Below are positions 36,305 to 45,554 of a DNA stretch of 64,000 nucleotides, one piece after another. The DNA comes from an uncultured Williamsia sp. Lineage in GTDB: Bacteria > Actinomycetota > Actinomycetes > Mycobacteriales > Mycobacteriaceae. The stretch spans positions 310,001 through 374,000 of the forward strand of contig NZ_CANLWM010000006.1 in assembly GCF_947494875.1 (NCBI RefSeq). Reading direction: 5' to 3'. The notes under the pieces were generated by a model that searched no databases, was not told the DNA's origin, and saw nothing but the letters and a program-made list of their open reading frames with translations. Each line of letters begins with the position of its first letter. Position 1 is the stretch's first letter. The translations under genes and the position numbers were made by a program.

Positions 36305-37336
36305 GTGTCCGGCTTCGCCACCCAGCGCTTCCACGACCTGTCGACGGGGGCCGGTTTCCGGCTCGGTGACCTGCGCTCGCCTGCGGCGCTCCGAGACGGG
36401 CTGCGGGGCGCGGTCGTCGGGCAGGACGAGGCGGTCGAGGCCGTCGTCCGAGCGCTGACCATCGCCGCCGTCGGGCTGCGGGATCCCCACCGGCCCATCG
36501 CCTCACTGCTGCTGGTCGGCCCCACCGGGGTCGGAAAGACCGAGCTGGCCCGGCAGGTCGCGCACCACGTGCGGGGCGACGTCGACAACCTGTGCCGCAT
36601 CGACATGAACTCGCTCGCCCAGGAGCACTACGCCGCGGCGCTGTCGGGAGCACCGCCCGGATACGCCGGGTCGAAGGAGCAGTTCTCCCTCTTCGACCGG
36701 GACGCGGTGGAGGGCACGGCGAGTCGGCCGGGCGTGGTCCTGTTCGACGAGGTCGAGAAGGCTCACCCCACGGTGCTGCGCGCCCTGTTGCAGATCCTCG
36801 ACACCGGCCGGCTGCGTCTCGCGTCCGGCACCACGACGATCGACTTCCGCAACGCCATCGTGCTTCTCACGTCGAACCTCGGATCGAGGGAGGTCCACGA
36901 CCTGCAGCGCCGGTCCCTGCGGCGGCTGACCGCCGCGGTGCGCGGACGGGGCCCGCGTGAGGTCGTGACCGAGCGCGTGCGCTCGTTCTTCGATCCCGAG
37001 CTGCTGAACCGTTTCGACGAGATCGTCGTGTTCGACTCCGTCGAGCGCGGCACGGCGCGGACCGTCGTGGACCGCGAGATCGACCGTCTCGTCGCGACCG
37101 TCGCCCATCGTGGCGTGGAATGCCGGGTCAGCGACGACGCACGAGAAGCGCTGCTGCAGAGGGCCTTCGACGTCCGGTACGGTGTCCGCGCCCTGCACCG
37201 CTCGCTCCGGGTGCATCTCGTCGCCCCGATCGCGGCGGTCCTCGCCGACCGCGACGGCGACGGACCTGCCCGGCTGCTGGTCGACGTCGTCGGCGGGGAC
37301 GTGGTCGTCACCGTCCTGGACGGAGGTGCATCGTGA
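36305..37336 (+). CDS. amiB: AmiB-like single-domain Clp/AAA+ ATPase
   Basis: A 343-residue AAA+ protein equal to the second ATPase domain (D2) of ClpA/ClpB plus the C-terminal lid, without the N domain or D1. Walker A GPTGVGKT is at 72-79, Walker B FDEVEKAHP at 147-155, sensor-1 LLTSNLG, an Arg finger in FDPELLNRFDEI and a sensor-2 GVRAL. AmiB of the Pseudomonas amidase operon is a Clp-like ATPase of this kind, and position beside amiE and amiC genes supports the name. It may help assemble or insert an amide-uptake component. GTG 36305 follows GAGAGG. The stop overlaps the marR start (GTGA). Confidence 0.8.
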   Translation: MSGFATQRFHDLSTGAGFRLGDLRSPAALRDGLRGAVVGQDEAVEAVVRALTIAAVGLRDPHRPIASLLLVGPTGVGKTELARQVAHHVRGDVDNLCRIDMNSLAQEHYAAALSGAPPGYAGSKEQFSLFDRDAVEGTASRPGVVLFDEVEKAHPTVLRALLQILDTGRLRLASGTTTIDFRNAIVLLTSNLGSREVHDLQRRSLRRLTAAVRGRGPREVVTERVRSFFDPELLNRFDEIVVFDSVERGTARTVVDREIDRLVATVAHRGVECRVSDDAREALLQRAFDVRYGVRALHRSLRVHLVAPIAAVLADRDGDGPARLLVDVVGGDVVVTVLDGGAS

Positions 37337-37785
37337 CCTCCGACGACACCCCGTCCGTGGGCGTCCTGCTCGCGCGCGCGACGCGCGCCGTCGAGGAGCG
37401 GATGGCGCCGGTCCTCGACACGCTGGGTGTGACCGCCGACCAGTGGCGCGTCCTCGTCGTGCTGGGAACGTCCGCCGGCATCACGATGAGCGACCTCGCC
37501 CGGCTGTCGGTGCTCTCGGCGGCCGGCGCCACGCGCGCCGTCGACAGCCTGACCGAGCGCGCGCTCGTCTATCGACGCGCGGACCCCACGGACCGGCGAC
37601 GGGTCGTCGTGTTCCTCAGCGCGCACGGCGCGTCGAGGATGGCCCCCGCGCTGGAGGCCGCCGCGCGGATCGACGCGGCGATCGCCGCCGAGATCGGGTC
37701 CGCGCGGTTCCTGGCCCTCGGTGACGGGTTGATCCACCTCGTCTCCGCGGCGGACGGTGCGCTCGCCGGCGAAACGTCGGCGTAA
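37333..37785 (+). CDS. MarR-family transcriptional regulator of the amidase locus
   Basis: A 150-residue winged-helix protein with the MarR layout: dimerisation helices at both ends, a QWRVLVVL helix, DNA-recognition SDLARLSVLSAAGATRAVDSL, and a wing with RRADPTDRRRVVVFLS (the D-x-R-x-x-x-V wing motif). GTG 37333 overlaps the stop of the AAA+ gene. In Pseudomonas the ami operon is controlled by AmiR antitermination; here a MarR protein occupies that slot. Its operator is probably the palindrome at 36225-36243. Confidence 0.88.
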   Translation: MTSDDTPSVGVLLARATRAVEERMAPVLDTLGVTADQWRVLVVLGTSAGITMSDLARLSVLSAAGATRAVDSLTERALVYRRADPTDRRRVVVFLSAHGASRMAPALEAAARIDAAIAAEIGSARFLALGDGLIHLVSAADGALAGETSA

Positions 37786-37840
37786 TCGGGCGGTGTCACC
37801 CTGGGGTCGAGATCCTCGACGACGGACGGCGGGTGAGGCG

Positions 37841-38884
37841 ATGCGTATGGGAGTGGTGATCCCGCGCAGTGGTCCGTCCGGGATCTTCGGACCCTCGTGT
37901 GCGGCCGCGGTCCAGGTCGCGGTAGACGAACTGAACGACGGCGACGGAGTGCTCGGTGAGCCCGTCGAGGTCAGCGTCGTCGACGGCGGAGCCGGCCCGG
38001 ACGCGGTGGTCCGCGAGGTCGCCGAGATGTGCGGTGAGGTCGACGCGCTGGTGGGCTGGCACGACTCGGCGGTCCGACGCGCGCTGGTCGCGGCGCGCAC
38101 ACCGACGGTTCCCTACGTCTACACCGCGACCTACGAGGGCGGCGAGGCGTCCGACGGGGTGTTCCTCACCGGCGAGACGCCTGACCGTCACGTGCTGCCG
38201 GCGATGCGGTGGATGGGCGAGGAGCTCTCCGTCCGGCGATGGGCGGTCGTGGGGAGCGACTACGTCTGGCCACGGCGCACCGCGGCGCGGGTTCGTCAGG
38301 CCGCTCGTCGGTCCCGCGATCTCGAGGTGGTGTCGACGACGTTCGTGCCACTCGGGTCCACGCGCTTCGGCCCGGTACTCGACGCCGTCGAGCGGGCCGA
38401 GGCCGACGGTGTGCTGGTCCTGCTGCTGGGGTCGGACGCCGTCGCGTTCAACCGGGCATTCGCGCGCCGGGGCCTCGCCGATCGCTGCGTGCGCCTCGGA
38501 CCGCTGATGGACGAGAACATGCTCCTCGCGTCGGGTGCGAGTCGGGGTCTGTACTCGACGGCCGGATTCTTCGAGAACCTCACCAGCGCAGACGGGTTGG
38601 CGCTGGGCGCACGGTACTTCGGGCGGCTCGGCAGCTGTGCGCCGCCGCTGACGTCACCGGGCGAGTCGTGCTACGAGGGCGTCCGACTGCTCGTCGAACT
38701 GGCCCGGCGCGCCGGCTCGCTCGACAGCGCGGCGATCAATCGGGCTGCGGCGGAGGGGTTCCGCTACGTCAGTCCCCGCGGGGACGTCGTGTTCGACGGC
38801 CGCCACCTCGCCCAGGACGTCTACATCGCGGCAGCGGACGCTCTCGAGTTCGACGTCGTGGCGCAGGTGAGTGCCGTCGCCTGA
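37841..38884 (+). CDS. amiC: AmiC-like amide/branched-chain substrate-binding protein
   Basis: A 347-residue type I periplasmic-binding-fold protein of the AmiC/FmdD/UrtA group. Features are an N-terminal GVVIPRSGPSGIFGPSCAAAVQVAVDELN, VDALVGWHDSAVRRAL, YVYTATYEGGE, and hinge/ligand segments GSDYVWPRR and GESCYEGVRLL. Like AmiC it has no signal peptide, which fits a cytosolic amide sensor and not a transport receptor. ATG 37841 (or 37847) is chosen because the fold begins there. It follows marR by 55 nt. In Pseudomonas AmiC senses amides and releases AmiR; here the partner is unclear, since no ANTAR protein is present. Confidence 0.85.
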   Translation: MRMGVVIPRSGPSGIFGPSCAAAVQVAVDELNDGDGVLGEPVEVSVVDGGAGPDAVVREVAEMCGEVDALVGWHDSAVRRALVAARTPTVPYVYTATYEGGEASDGVFLTGETPDRHVLPAMRWMGEELSVRRWAVVGSDYVWPRRTAARVRQAARRSRDLEVVSTTFVPLGSTRFGPVLDAVERAEADGVLVLLLGSDAVAFNRAFARRGLADRCVRLGPLMDENMLLASGASRGLYSTAGFFENLTSADGLALGARYFGRLGSCAPPLTSPGESCYEGVRLLVELARRAGSLDSAAINRAAAEGFRYVSPRGDVVFDGRHLAQDVYIAAADALEFDVVAQVSAVA

Positions 38885-38894
38885 CCCGTGGAGG

Positions 38895-39101
38895 TCAGGA
38901 CTCCTCGGGGTTGGGACGTGTCTGCTCGGTCCACCCCTCGCCGTCGTGGTAGCGCTCGATCGACGGATCGTGCAGGTCGGGGTACCAGCCCTCGGGCGTG
39001 GGGGGAGGGGTGGAGCGGGCGAATCGGATCGCCGGGCGGATCGCGCCCACCAGCACGGACACCACCAGCACCACGATGACGATGATCAGCCAGGTCTGCA
39101 C
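38895..39101 (-). CDS. DUF2510 small membrane protein
   Basis: A 68-residue protein with one N-terminal helix (about residues 4-24, LIIVIVVLVVSVLVGAI) and a C-terminal P-x-GWYPD...RYHDGEGWTEQTR segment, the W-Y-x-D and G-x-x-W-T pattern of DUF2510. The domain is often attached to actinobacterial membrane proteins; role unknown. Convergent with the AmiC-like gene (10 nt between stops). Confidence 0.8.
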   Translation of the reverse strand: MQTWLIIVIVVLVVSVLVGAIRPAIRFARSTPPPTPEGWYPDLHDPSIERYHDGEGWTEQTRPNPEES

Positions 39102-39214
39102 TCGTCGAGTATGACGGTTTGTCCGCTATATGTACTCAAGTCTCATCGTCCCCTCGTGCACCGTCTGTACCCGTGTTAGGTTCAGCCGTCTGAATTGCCG
39201 GTGGTGGATGAGGT

Positions 39215-40693
39215 ATGTCTGTGATGCGCCGAACCGTGTACGTGGCGATGGCAAGTTGTGCGTTGGTGCCCTTCGCCGTCGCTGCTCCCGCCGTCGCCGC
39301 GCCCGCCGCCGCGGCGGTGCTCCCCAGCTCGGGATGTGTCAACGACCTCCCGCAGCCGGCGCGCCCCGGCAGCCCGCTGCGCCCGCGGATCGACTTCGGT
39401 CTGCCGTACCTGCAGTTCAAACCGGTTCCGCAGTTCGGGCCGCAGAACTCGCGCCAGCGCATCCCGTCGCCACCGCCGCCGAAGGACCCGTGCAAGGACC
39501 CCTGCCCGGACATCACCGATCCGCCGCCGCCGGCGGCCTCCGTCGGATCCGGGTCGGGCTCCATCGCCGTCCCCAAGATCACCTTCACCCCGCGGCCCAT
39601 CGCGACGATCCCGGTGCCGGTCCCCGGGGGCACGCCCCCTCCCGCGCAGGCACGCCCGCCGGCGCAGAACCCCGCCGCCGTCGCGGGCGCCGTCACCGCG
39701 AAGCTTCCGAACCCGCGCGCGGGTGGGCTGAACTACGTCGGCCAGGTCACCGGCCACGGGTCGACCAGCCGCACCGACAAGCGATACCAGGTGAACGGCA
39801 CCGACCTCGGCATCATGTGGGAGGCGTCGCCGGACAGGGTCGCCGTCGCGTTCGGTGACACCTTCGGCAAGGGCTTCCGCCCGCCCGGCGCCAACGGTGG
39901 CGACTGGCGGTCGAACACGCTCGGCTTCTCGACGAACAAGAACCTCGCGCGCGGCCTCACCATCGACTCCATGGTGCAGGACAGCCGCTGCCACGCGGCC
40001 GAGGTGATCGCGAGCCGCAAGATCAACTACGTCGAGCAGACCGTCATCCCCACATCGGGTTTCGCGGTCGGCAAGCGGCAGTACATGAGCTACATGTCGG
40101 TCAACAACTTCACGGTCCCCGGCCAGTGGTTCACCAACTACGGCGGACTCGCCTGGTCCGACGACGGCGGATCCACGTGGACCAACTCGCAGTACGCGCG
40201 CTGGGACAACTTCTTCGGGCAGTCCAAGTTCCAGGTGTCGTCGATGGTCCCGGCGGGCGGCTACGTCTACATGTTCGGCACGCCCAACGGTCGACTCGGC
40301 ACCACCGCCCTGGCGCGCGTCCCCGCGTCGGACGTGCTGAACAAGACCGCGTATCAGTACTGGGTCAACGGCACCTGGCGGCCCACGGCCAACGGGGACC
40401 AGGCGACGCCGCTGTTCGGCGGGCCGACCGGTGAGCTGTCGGTGCGGTACGACGCGGCGGCGCAGCTGTGGCAGGCGACCTATCTCGACGTCGTGCGCGG
40501 CGGCATCGTGCTGCGACAGTCGAAGTCACCGCAGGGTCTGTGGTCCGAGCCGACGCTGCTGATGTCGACCGCGCAGTACCCGCAGCTCTACGGCGGGTTC
40601 ATGCACCCGTGGTCGACCGACAAGGACCTGTTCTTCACGGCGACGACGTACACCTCGTACAACGTCGACCTGATGCACATCCGCACGAACTGA
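39215..40693 (+). CDS. Secreted DUF4185-type protein
   Basis: A 492-residue exported protein. The signal peptide (residues 1-30) ends in an Ala-rich AVAAPAAA region. A Pro-rich linker with two close Cys pairs (KDPCKDPCPD) runs to about 155. The rest is a beta-propeller-like domain with DUF4185 marks: GTDLGIMWEASPDRVAVAFGDTFG, YGGLAWSDDGGSTWTNS, and repeated W-x-x-S/T-D strands. Such proteins are extracellular and may bind or cleave glycans. The ATG is preceded only by a weak ribosome-binding site. Confidence 0.82.
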   Translation: MSVMRRTVYVAMASCALVPFAVAAPAVAAPAAAAVLPSSGCVNDLPQPARPGSPLRPRIDFGLPYLQFKPVPQFGPQNSRQRIPSPPPPKDPCKDPCPDITDPPPPAASVGSGSGSIAVPKITFTPRPIATIPVPVPGGTPPPAQARPPAQNPAAVAGAVTAKLPNPRAGGLNYVGQVTGHGSTSRTDKRYQVNGTDLGIMWEASPDRVAVAFGDTFGKGFRPPGANGGDWRSNTLGFSTNKNLARGLTIDSMVQDSRCHAAEVIASRKINYVEQTVIPTSGFAVGKRQYMSYMSVNNFTVPGQWFTNYGGLAWSDDGGSTWTNSQYARWDNFFGQSKFQVSSMVPAGGYVYMFGTPNGRLGTTALARVPASDVLNKTAYQYWVNGTWRPTANGDQATPLFGGPTGELSVRYDAAAQLWQATYLDVVRGGIVLRQSKSPQGLWSEPTLLMSTAQYPQLYGGFMHPWSTDKDLFFTATTYTSYNVDLMHIRTN

Positions 40694-40709
40694 TCCGGCG
40701 CGGGCGCGG

Positions 40710-42635
40710 CTACCGTCCGCGCGGTGCGGTGAGGTCGTACAGCGTCACCCCGTCGACGACGCGCGGGGTGAAGTGCGTGGTCACCCAGCGCGTGATCTGC
40801 GCCGACGCGCGGTCGGGGTCTCGGCCGCCGAACAGCGCGAATCCGCCGATGAACCAGTGGATCTCCCGGTCGCGCACCAGGTGCTGGAAGCGGGACAGTG
40901 TCGGCGCCGGGTCGCTCCCGGCGAACCCCCCGATCGGCATGACGGGGCGCTGCGTCGCGAGCTGATACCCGGCCGCCGACAGCGAACTGACGGTCGCGGC
41001 CGCCCACCGGAAACGATCGCCGCCCGCGGTGAGCAGGTCGGTGACAGACCTCGGCGGTGCCTCGCCGGTGAACAGCCGGCGCGCGGTGCGTGCGGCGGCG
41101 GCGCCTCCGGGAAGCTGCGGCGCGCGGGAGCCGCTGCGCGCGAACGGGAACGACGTCGTCGCCGGGCCTGCACTGACGAGGCCACCGATTCGCGGGGTGG
41201 CGACGGTGTCGATGGAATAGGCGACGGGGCCGGCGAGCCCCGCGACGAGGGCGGCGGCCACCATGGCGACACCGATGCGACGCCCGGGGCGCACGGCGTC
41301 GACGAGGAGTGCTCCCGTGGCGACGACGGCCGCGACCACGACGAGCCAGGGCAGCCAGCCGACGAATCCCGGTGTGCGCCGCAGAAACACCACGGCCACG
41401 ACGGCGGTGATGATCAGAGTGGTCACGAGTGACGCCCGGACCCGGCGGCGCCGGCGTGCCTGCCACCCGCGGACGGCACCGACGCCGACGAGGATCGCGA
41501 TCGGCGGCGCGAACGCCAGCGTGTAGTAGGGGTGGAAGATGCCGGCCATGTAGCTCATCAGCAGGGCGTTCGACGTGAGCCACAACCACGAGAACACGAG
41601 TGCCGCACGCTCGGGGTCGGTGCGAGGGGCCCGGCCCCGCAGCGCGATCGCCACCACTCCGAGGATCAGCGCGGCGGGGATCAGCCAGGCGATCTGTCCG
41701 CCGACGGCCGGTGAGAACATGCGCAGCGGGCCGGTCTCGCCGCCGAACATCGCCATCATGTGGCCCATGCCCGCGCCACCCGGTGCGCCGCCGATCCCGC
41801 TCGCCTCGTCGCCGGTGACCCGACCGAGGCCGTTGTAGCCGACGGTCAGCTCGATGATCGAGTTGTGTTGCGTGCCGCCGATGTACGGCCGTGACCCCGC
41901 CGGCCACAGCTCGACGACGAGCACCCACCATCCGGCGGCGACGACCAGCGCCGCGAGCGCGGTGAGGAGCACGACGATCCGGCGACCCAGCGGTGCCGCG
42001 GCGACCACGAGGTAGGTGACGGCGATCGCCGGGACGATGATCAGGGCCTGCATCTGCTTGGTGAGGAACGCCAGACCCAGCAGGCCACCGGCGAGGACGG
42101 CCCAGCGCAGACGCCCGTCGTCGAGGATCCGGACGGTCGCCCATGCCGCTGCCGTGAGCAGCAGGACAAGCAGTGCGTCGGGGTTGTCGAAGCGGGACAT
42201 CACCACGAGGACCGGGGTGAGCGCGAACGCCGTGCCGGCGAGCAGGCCCGCGGTGGTGCCGGCGATGCGTCGACCGATCGCGTACACGATCGCGACCGTG
42301 GCCACACCCATCAGGGCCTGCGGCACCAGCACCGCCCACGAGTCGAGGCCGAACACCCGGACCGCGAGACCGGGGATCCACAGGGAGAGTGGGGGTTTGT
42401 CGACGGTGATCGAGTTGGCCGCGTCGGACGAGCCGAAGAACCAGGCCTTCCAACTCTGGGAACCCGCCTGGATCGCGGCGGCGTAGAAGTCGTTGGCGTA
42501 GCGGTTGATCGAGAGGTCCCACAGGTAGAGGGCCGCGCTCCCGACGAGCAGCGCCACGAGGCCGAGACGGTGCCACGACCGACCCGGCGTCGGGGTGTCG
42601 ACGGCCTCGGCGGGCGCGTCGGCGACGGCGGTCAC
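40710..42635 (-). CDS. GT39/ArnT-like polyprenol-dependent glycosyltransferase
   Basis: A 641-residue multi-spanning GT-C enzyme: a short cytosolic N-terminus, one helix, then a first extracytoplasmic loop with an RYANDFYAAA acidic motif where GT-C enzymes hold their catalytic Asp. Many helices (about 11-12) and a large C-terminal outer domain (from about 470) follow. It would transfer a sugar from polyprenyl phosphate to an envelope acceptor. GTG 42635 overlaps the stop of the GT2-GtrA gene (GTGA). The longer reading to 42893 is an antisense-like Arg-rich extension. The pair resembles YkcB/YkcC. Confidence 0.85.
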   Translation of the reverse strand: MTAVADAPAEAVDTPTPGRSWHRLGLVALLVGSAALYLWDLSINRYANDFYAAAIQAGSQSWKAWFFGSSDAANSITVDKPPLSLWIPGLAVRVFGLDSWAVLVPQALMGVATVAIVYAIGRRIAGTTAGLLAGTAFALTPVLVVMSRFDNPDALLVLLLTAAAWATVRILDDGRLRWAVLAGGLLGLAFLTKQMQALIIVPAIAVTYLVVAAAPLGRRIVVLLTALAALVVAAGWWVLVVELWPAGSRPYIGGTQHNSIIELTVGYNGLGRVTGDEASGIGGAPGGAGMGHMMAMFGGETGPLRMFSPAVGGQIAWLIPAALILGVVAIALRGRAPRTDPERAALVFSWLWLTSNALLMSYMAGIFHPYYTLAFAPPIAILVGVGAVRGWQARRRRRVRASLVTTLIITAVVAVVFLRRTPGFVGWLPWLVVVAAVVATGALLVDAVRPGRRIGVAMVAAALVAGLAGPVAYSIDTVATPRIGGLVSAGPATTSFPFARSGSRAPQLPGGAAAARTARRLFTGEAPPRSVTDLLTAGGDRFRWAAATVSSLSAAGYQLATQRPVMPIGGFAGSDPAPTLSRFQHLVRDREIHWFIGGFALFGGRDPDRASAQITRWVTTHFTPRVVDGVTLYDLTAPRGR

Positions 42636-43888
42636 GCCGCTGCCTCCGTCCGGATGTGGCGTCGGAACACCCACCGCAGCGCGACGAACCGGATGACCGT
42701 GGCCACGAGGTTGGCGACGATCAAGACGGTGAGGTCGACGTGCTTGTCGGCATGGGGGAAATCGACGTGCAGGACGTACAGCGCGCCGGCGGAGATCGCC
42801 CAGCCGACCAGGAAGATCACGATGCCCTGCAGATGGTGGCCTGCGGCACCGTCCCGCCCACGCACCCCGAAGGTGAAGGCGCGGTTGGCCCACGTGTTCA
42901 GCACGGCCGTGATCAGCAGCGCGAAGAAGTTCGCCGGCTGCGCACCGACGACGGGATGCAGCAGCAGGTAGAGGACGGCGAAACCGATCGTCGACGCGAC
43001 GCCGATGATCCCGAAACGCACCAGGTGCCCGATCATCCCGCGGGGGACACCGGTGACCTCGGGTTCGTCGAGGCGGTCGCGCCCGATCGTCCGCCGCAGC
43101 TCCGCGATGGGCAGGTCACCGCGGCTGATGGCGCGGGCCACCCGCCAACACCCGCGTAGATCGTCGGTGGCGGTGCGGACGATGTCGACCGAGGAGTCGG
43201 GGTCGTCGACCCAGTCGACGGGGATCTCCGCGATGCGCAGGCCGACGCGTTCGGCGAGCACGAGCACCTCGGTGTCGAAGAACCAGCCGGTGTCGGCGAC
43301 GAGCGGGAGCAGACGTCGTGCGACGTCGGTGCGCATCGCCTTGAAACCGCACTGCGCGTCACGGAAATGGGTGCGGAGCGCGGTGCGCAGGATCAGGTTG
43401 TACCCGCGGGAGATGACCTCACGCTTGGTCCCCCGCACCACGCGGGACGAATACGACAGCCGCGATCCGATCGCGATGTCCGAGTGACCCGACAGCAACG
43501 GCGCGACAAGCGGGACAAGCGCGTTGAGGTCGGTGGAGAGGTCGACGTCCATGTAGCAGACGACCTCGGCGTCGCTGTCCCGCCAGGCGGCGTTGAGAGC
43601 GCGGCCACGGCCCTTCGCGTCGAGGTGGACGGCGCGCACGCCGCCGATGCGCTCGGCGAGCGAGCGTGCGACGTCGAGCGTCCCGTCGGTGCTCGCGTTG
43701 TCCGCGATGGTGATCCGGGCCGAGAACGGCACCGAGGTCCGCAGGTGCGACGCGAGCCGGCGCACGCAGCGCTCGAGACCGGCCTCCTCGTTGTACACGG
43801 GTACGACGATGTCGAGCGTCGGCGACGGGTCGGTGTGGTCGAGGACGACGACCATCCCGGGACGGTCGACCTTCGGTGGGGTCGTCAT
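42632..43888 (-). CDS. GT2 polyprenyl-phosphate glycosyltransferase fused to GtrA domain
   Basis: A 418-residue two-part protein. Residues 25-270 form a GT-A glycosyltransferase (DPM1/GT2 type: DIVVPVYNEE, ADNASTDGTLD, the DVDLSTD metal motif, GFKAMR). Residues 285-410 form a GtrA-type four-helix membrane domain (LVRFGIIGVASTIGF, NFFALLITAVLNTWANRAFTF). It makes polyprenyl-phosphate-sugar on the inner face and may flip it. It is coupled by GTGA overlap to the GT39 enzyme, which uses such a donor outside the membrane. Confidence 0.9.
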   Translation of the reverse strand: MTTPPKVDRPGMVVVLDHTDPSPTLDIVVPVYNEEAGLERCVRRLASHLRTSVPFSARITIADNASTDGTLDVARSLAERIGGVRAVHLDAKGRGRALNAAWRDSDAEVVCYMDVDLSTDLNALVPLVAPLLSGHSDIAIGSRLSYSSRVVRGTKREVISRGYNLILRTALRTHFRDAQCGFKAMRTDVARRLLPLVADTGWFFDTEVLVLAERVGLRIAEIPVDWVDDPDSSVDIVRTATDDLRGCWRVARAISRGDLPIAELRRTIGRDRLDEPEVTGVPRGMIGHLVRFGIIGVASTIGFAVLYLLLHPVVGAQPANFFALLITAVLNTWANRAFTFGVRGRDGAAGHHLQGIVIFLVGWAISAGALYVLHVDFPHADKHVDLTVLIVANLVATVIRFVALRWVFRRHIRTEAAA

Positions 43889-43996
43889 GCGGCGAGCCTC
43901 GCTGTGCCGGAGCGGATGTCGGATATGTCGCGGTCGTGAGTACCGCTAATGATCCGAGTGTACGTGCGTGCGCCCGGCCCGACTGCTCGCGCGAGC

Positions 43997-45493
43997 TCAG
44001 TCCGCGGTGGTCTCCGCCACAGTCGCGGGAGCCTGCTCGCTCCCGGCCAGGCGCGCGTGCCGTCGTCCGTAGACGAGGTAGACGACCATGCCGATCAGGA
44101 GCCAGACCAGGAACCGGATCCAGGTCGCCACGACGAGATTCGTCATCAGGTAGATGCACGCCAGGGCGGAGACGATCGGCACCACCGGGGAGAAGGGGAC
44201 CCGGAAGGGGCGCTTCATGTCGGGCTTGGTGCGCCGCAGCACCGGCACCGCGATGGACACCACGAGGAACGCGAACAGCGTTCCGATGCTGACCATCTCC
44301 GACAGCTCGGTCAGGGGCACCAGGCCACCCAGGATCGCGACGAAGATCGTGGTGCCGACGGTGAAGCGGAACGGTGTGCCGAACCGCGGGTGCGACTTCG
44401 CCACCGCCTGGGGCAGCAGACCGTCGCGGCCGAGGGCGAACCCGATACGACTCATGGCGATGATGTCGACCAGCGTCACCGAGGTCAGTCCGGCGACCGC
44501 GGCGATCGCGATGAGCGTCCCGGCCCAACTCGCGTCGTTGGCGTCGAACGCCTTCGCGATGGGTGCGCTGACGTCGAGGTCGGTGTACTTCTGCATGCCG
44601 GTGACGACGAACGCGACGAGCACGTACAGCGTCGTACACAGACCCAGGACGATGAGCAGCGCGCGGGGGATGTCGCGCGCCGGATTACGCGTCTCCTCAC
44701 TGAGATTCGCGACCGCCTCGAACCCGGTGTAGGCGAAGAACACGACCGCCGCGGCGGTGAAGATCCCCGCGACACCGTAGGTCGCGGGCTCGAAACCGCC
44801 GATCCACCGCAGCAGTGGCTGATCGAGTGTGCCGACGGATTCGGTCGACGACACGGACTTCGGGATGAACGGGACGAGGTTGGCCTTCGTGACGAAGAAC
44901 GCGCCGACGACGATGATGAACACCGAGATCGCCACCTTCACGAGGACGAGGGTGTTGGTCACCCGCGCGGACTCTTTCACCCCGATGGCCGCGACCGCGC
45001 CGAGCACCAGGACCAGGGCGACCGCACCGATGTTCACCGGCGCGTCCTCGGTGAAGAGGGACTTCGGGAGGTCGAACAGGTCGGCGAGATACCCCGACCA
45101 GCTGCGCGCGACCACCGCTGCGCCCAGGGCGAACTCGAGGACGAGGTCCCACCCGATGATCCACGCGAAGACCTCGCCCAGCGTCGCGTACGCGTAGGTG
45201 TAGGCGCTGCCGGCCGTGGGGACCGACGACGCGAGCTCGGCGTAACAGACCGCGGCGAGCATGCTGACGACGCCGGCGACGAGGAACGAGATGACGACGG
45301 CGGGCCCGGCGTTCTCCTTCGCCTGGAGGCCCGTCAGGGTGAAGATGCCCGTCCCGATGACGATGCCGACACCGAAGCCGACGAGGTCCCTCGTGGTGAG
45401 GGTCTTCTTCAGACCCCGCCCCTCGCCGTCGCCGGCGCCGCTCTCGACGTCGCGGTTGATGGCCTCGACGCTCTTCGTCCGCAGTATGCCCAC
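43997..45493 (-). CDS. Cationic-amino-acid-type APC permease
   Basis: A 498-residue membrane transporter with about 12-14 helices of the APC superfamily, CAT group. The N-terminus LRTKSVEAI...LKKTLTTRDLVGFGVGIVIGTGIF matches the family. GTAYTYAYATLGE-like and AYTGFEAVANLSEE segments (seen as GSAYTYAYATLGE and FFAYTGFEAVANLSEE) are the substrate-binding regions. It imports amino acids with protons. GTG 45493 gives the family N-terminus and has AGGTCG just upstream; ATG 45514 is the alternative. It is divergent from the ADP-ribosylglycohydrolase gene with 61 nt between, so a shared promoter lies there. Confidence 0.9.
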   Translation of the reverse strand: MGILRTKSVEAINRDVESGAGDGEGRGLKKTLTTRDLVGFGVGIVIGTGIFTLTGLQAKENAGPAVVISFLVAGVVSMLAAVCYAELASSVPTAGSAYTYAYATLGEVFAWIIGWDLVLEFALGAAVVARSWSGYLADLFDLPKSLFTEDAPVNIGAVALVLVLGAVAAIGVKESARVTNTLVLVKVAISVFIIVVGAFFVTKANLVPFIPKSVSSTESVGTLDQPLLRWIGGFEPATYGVAGIFTAAAVVFFAYTGFEAVANLSEETRNPARDIPRALLIVLGLCTTLYVLVAFVVTGMQKYTDLDVSAPIAKAFDANDASWAGTLIAIAAVAGLTSVTLVDIIAMSRIGFALGRDGLLPQAVAKSHPRFGTPFRFTVGTTIFVAILGGLVPLTELSEMVSIGTLFAFLVVSIAVPVLRRTKPDMKRPFRVPFSPVVPIVSALACIYLMTNLVVATWIRFLVWLLIGMVVYLVYGRRHARLAGSEQAPATVAETTAD

Positions 45494-45554
45494 CGACCTG
45501 ACGCTACTGCGCATGTCCGGTTGGCCGACGTGGACCGCGCCAACGGAGGCGAAA

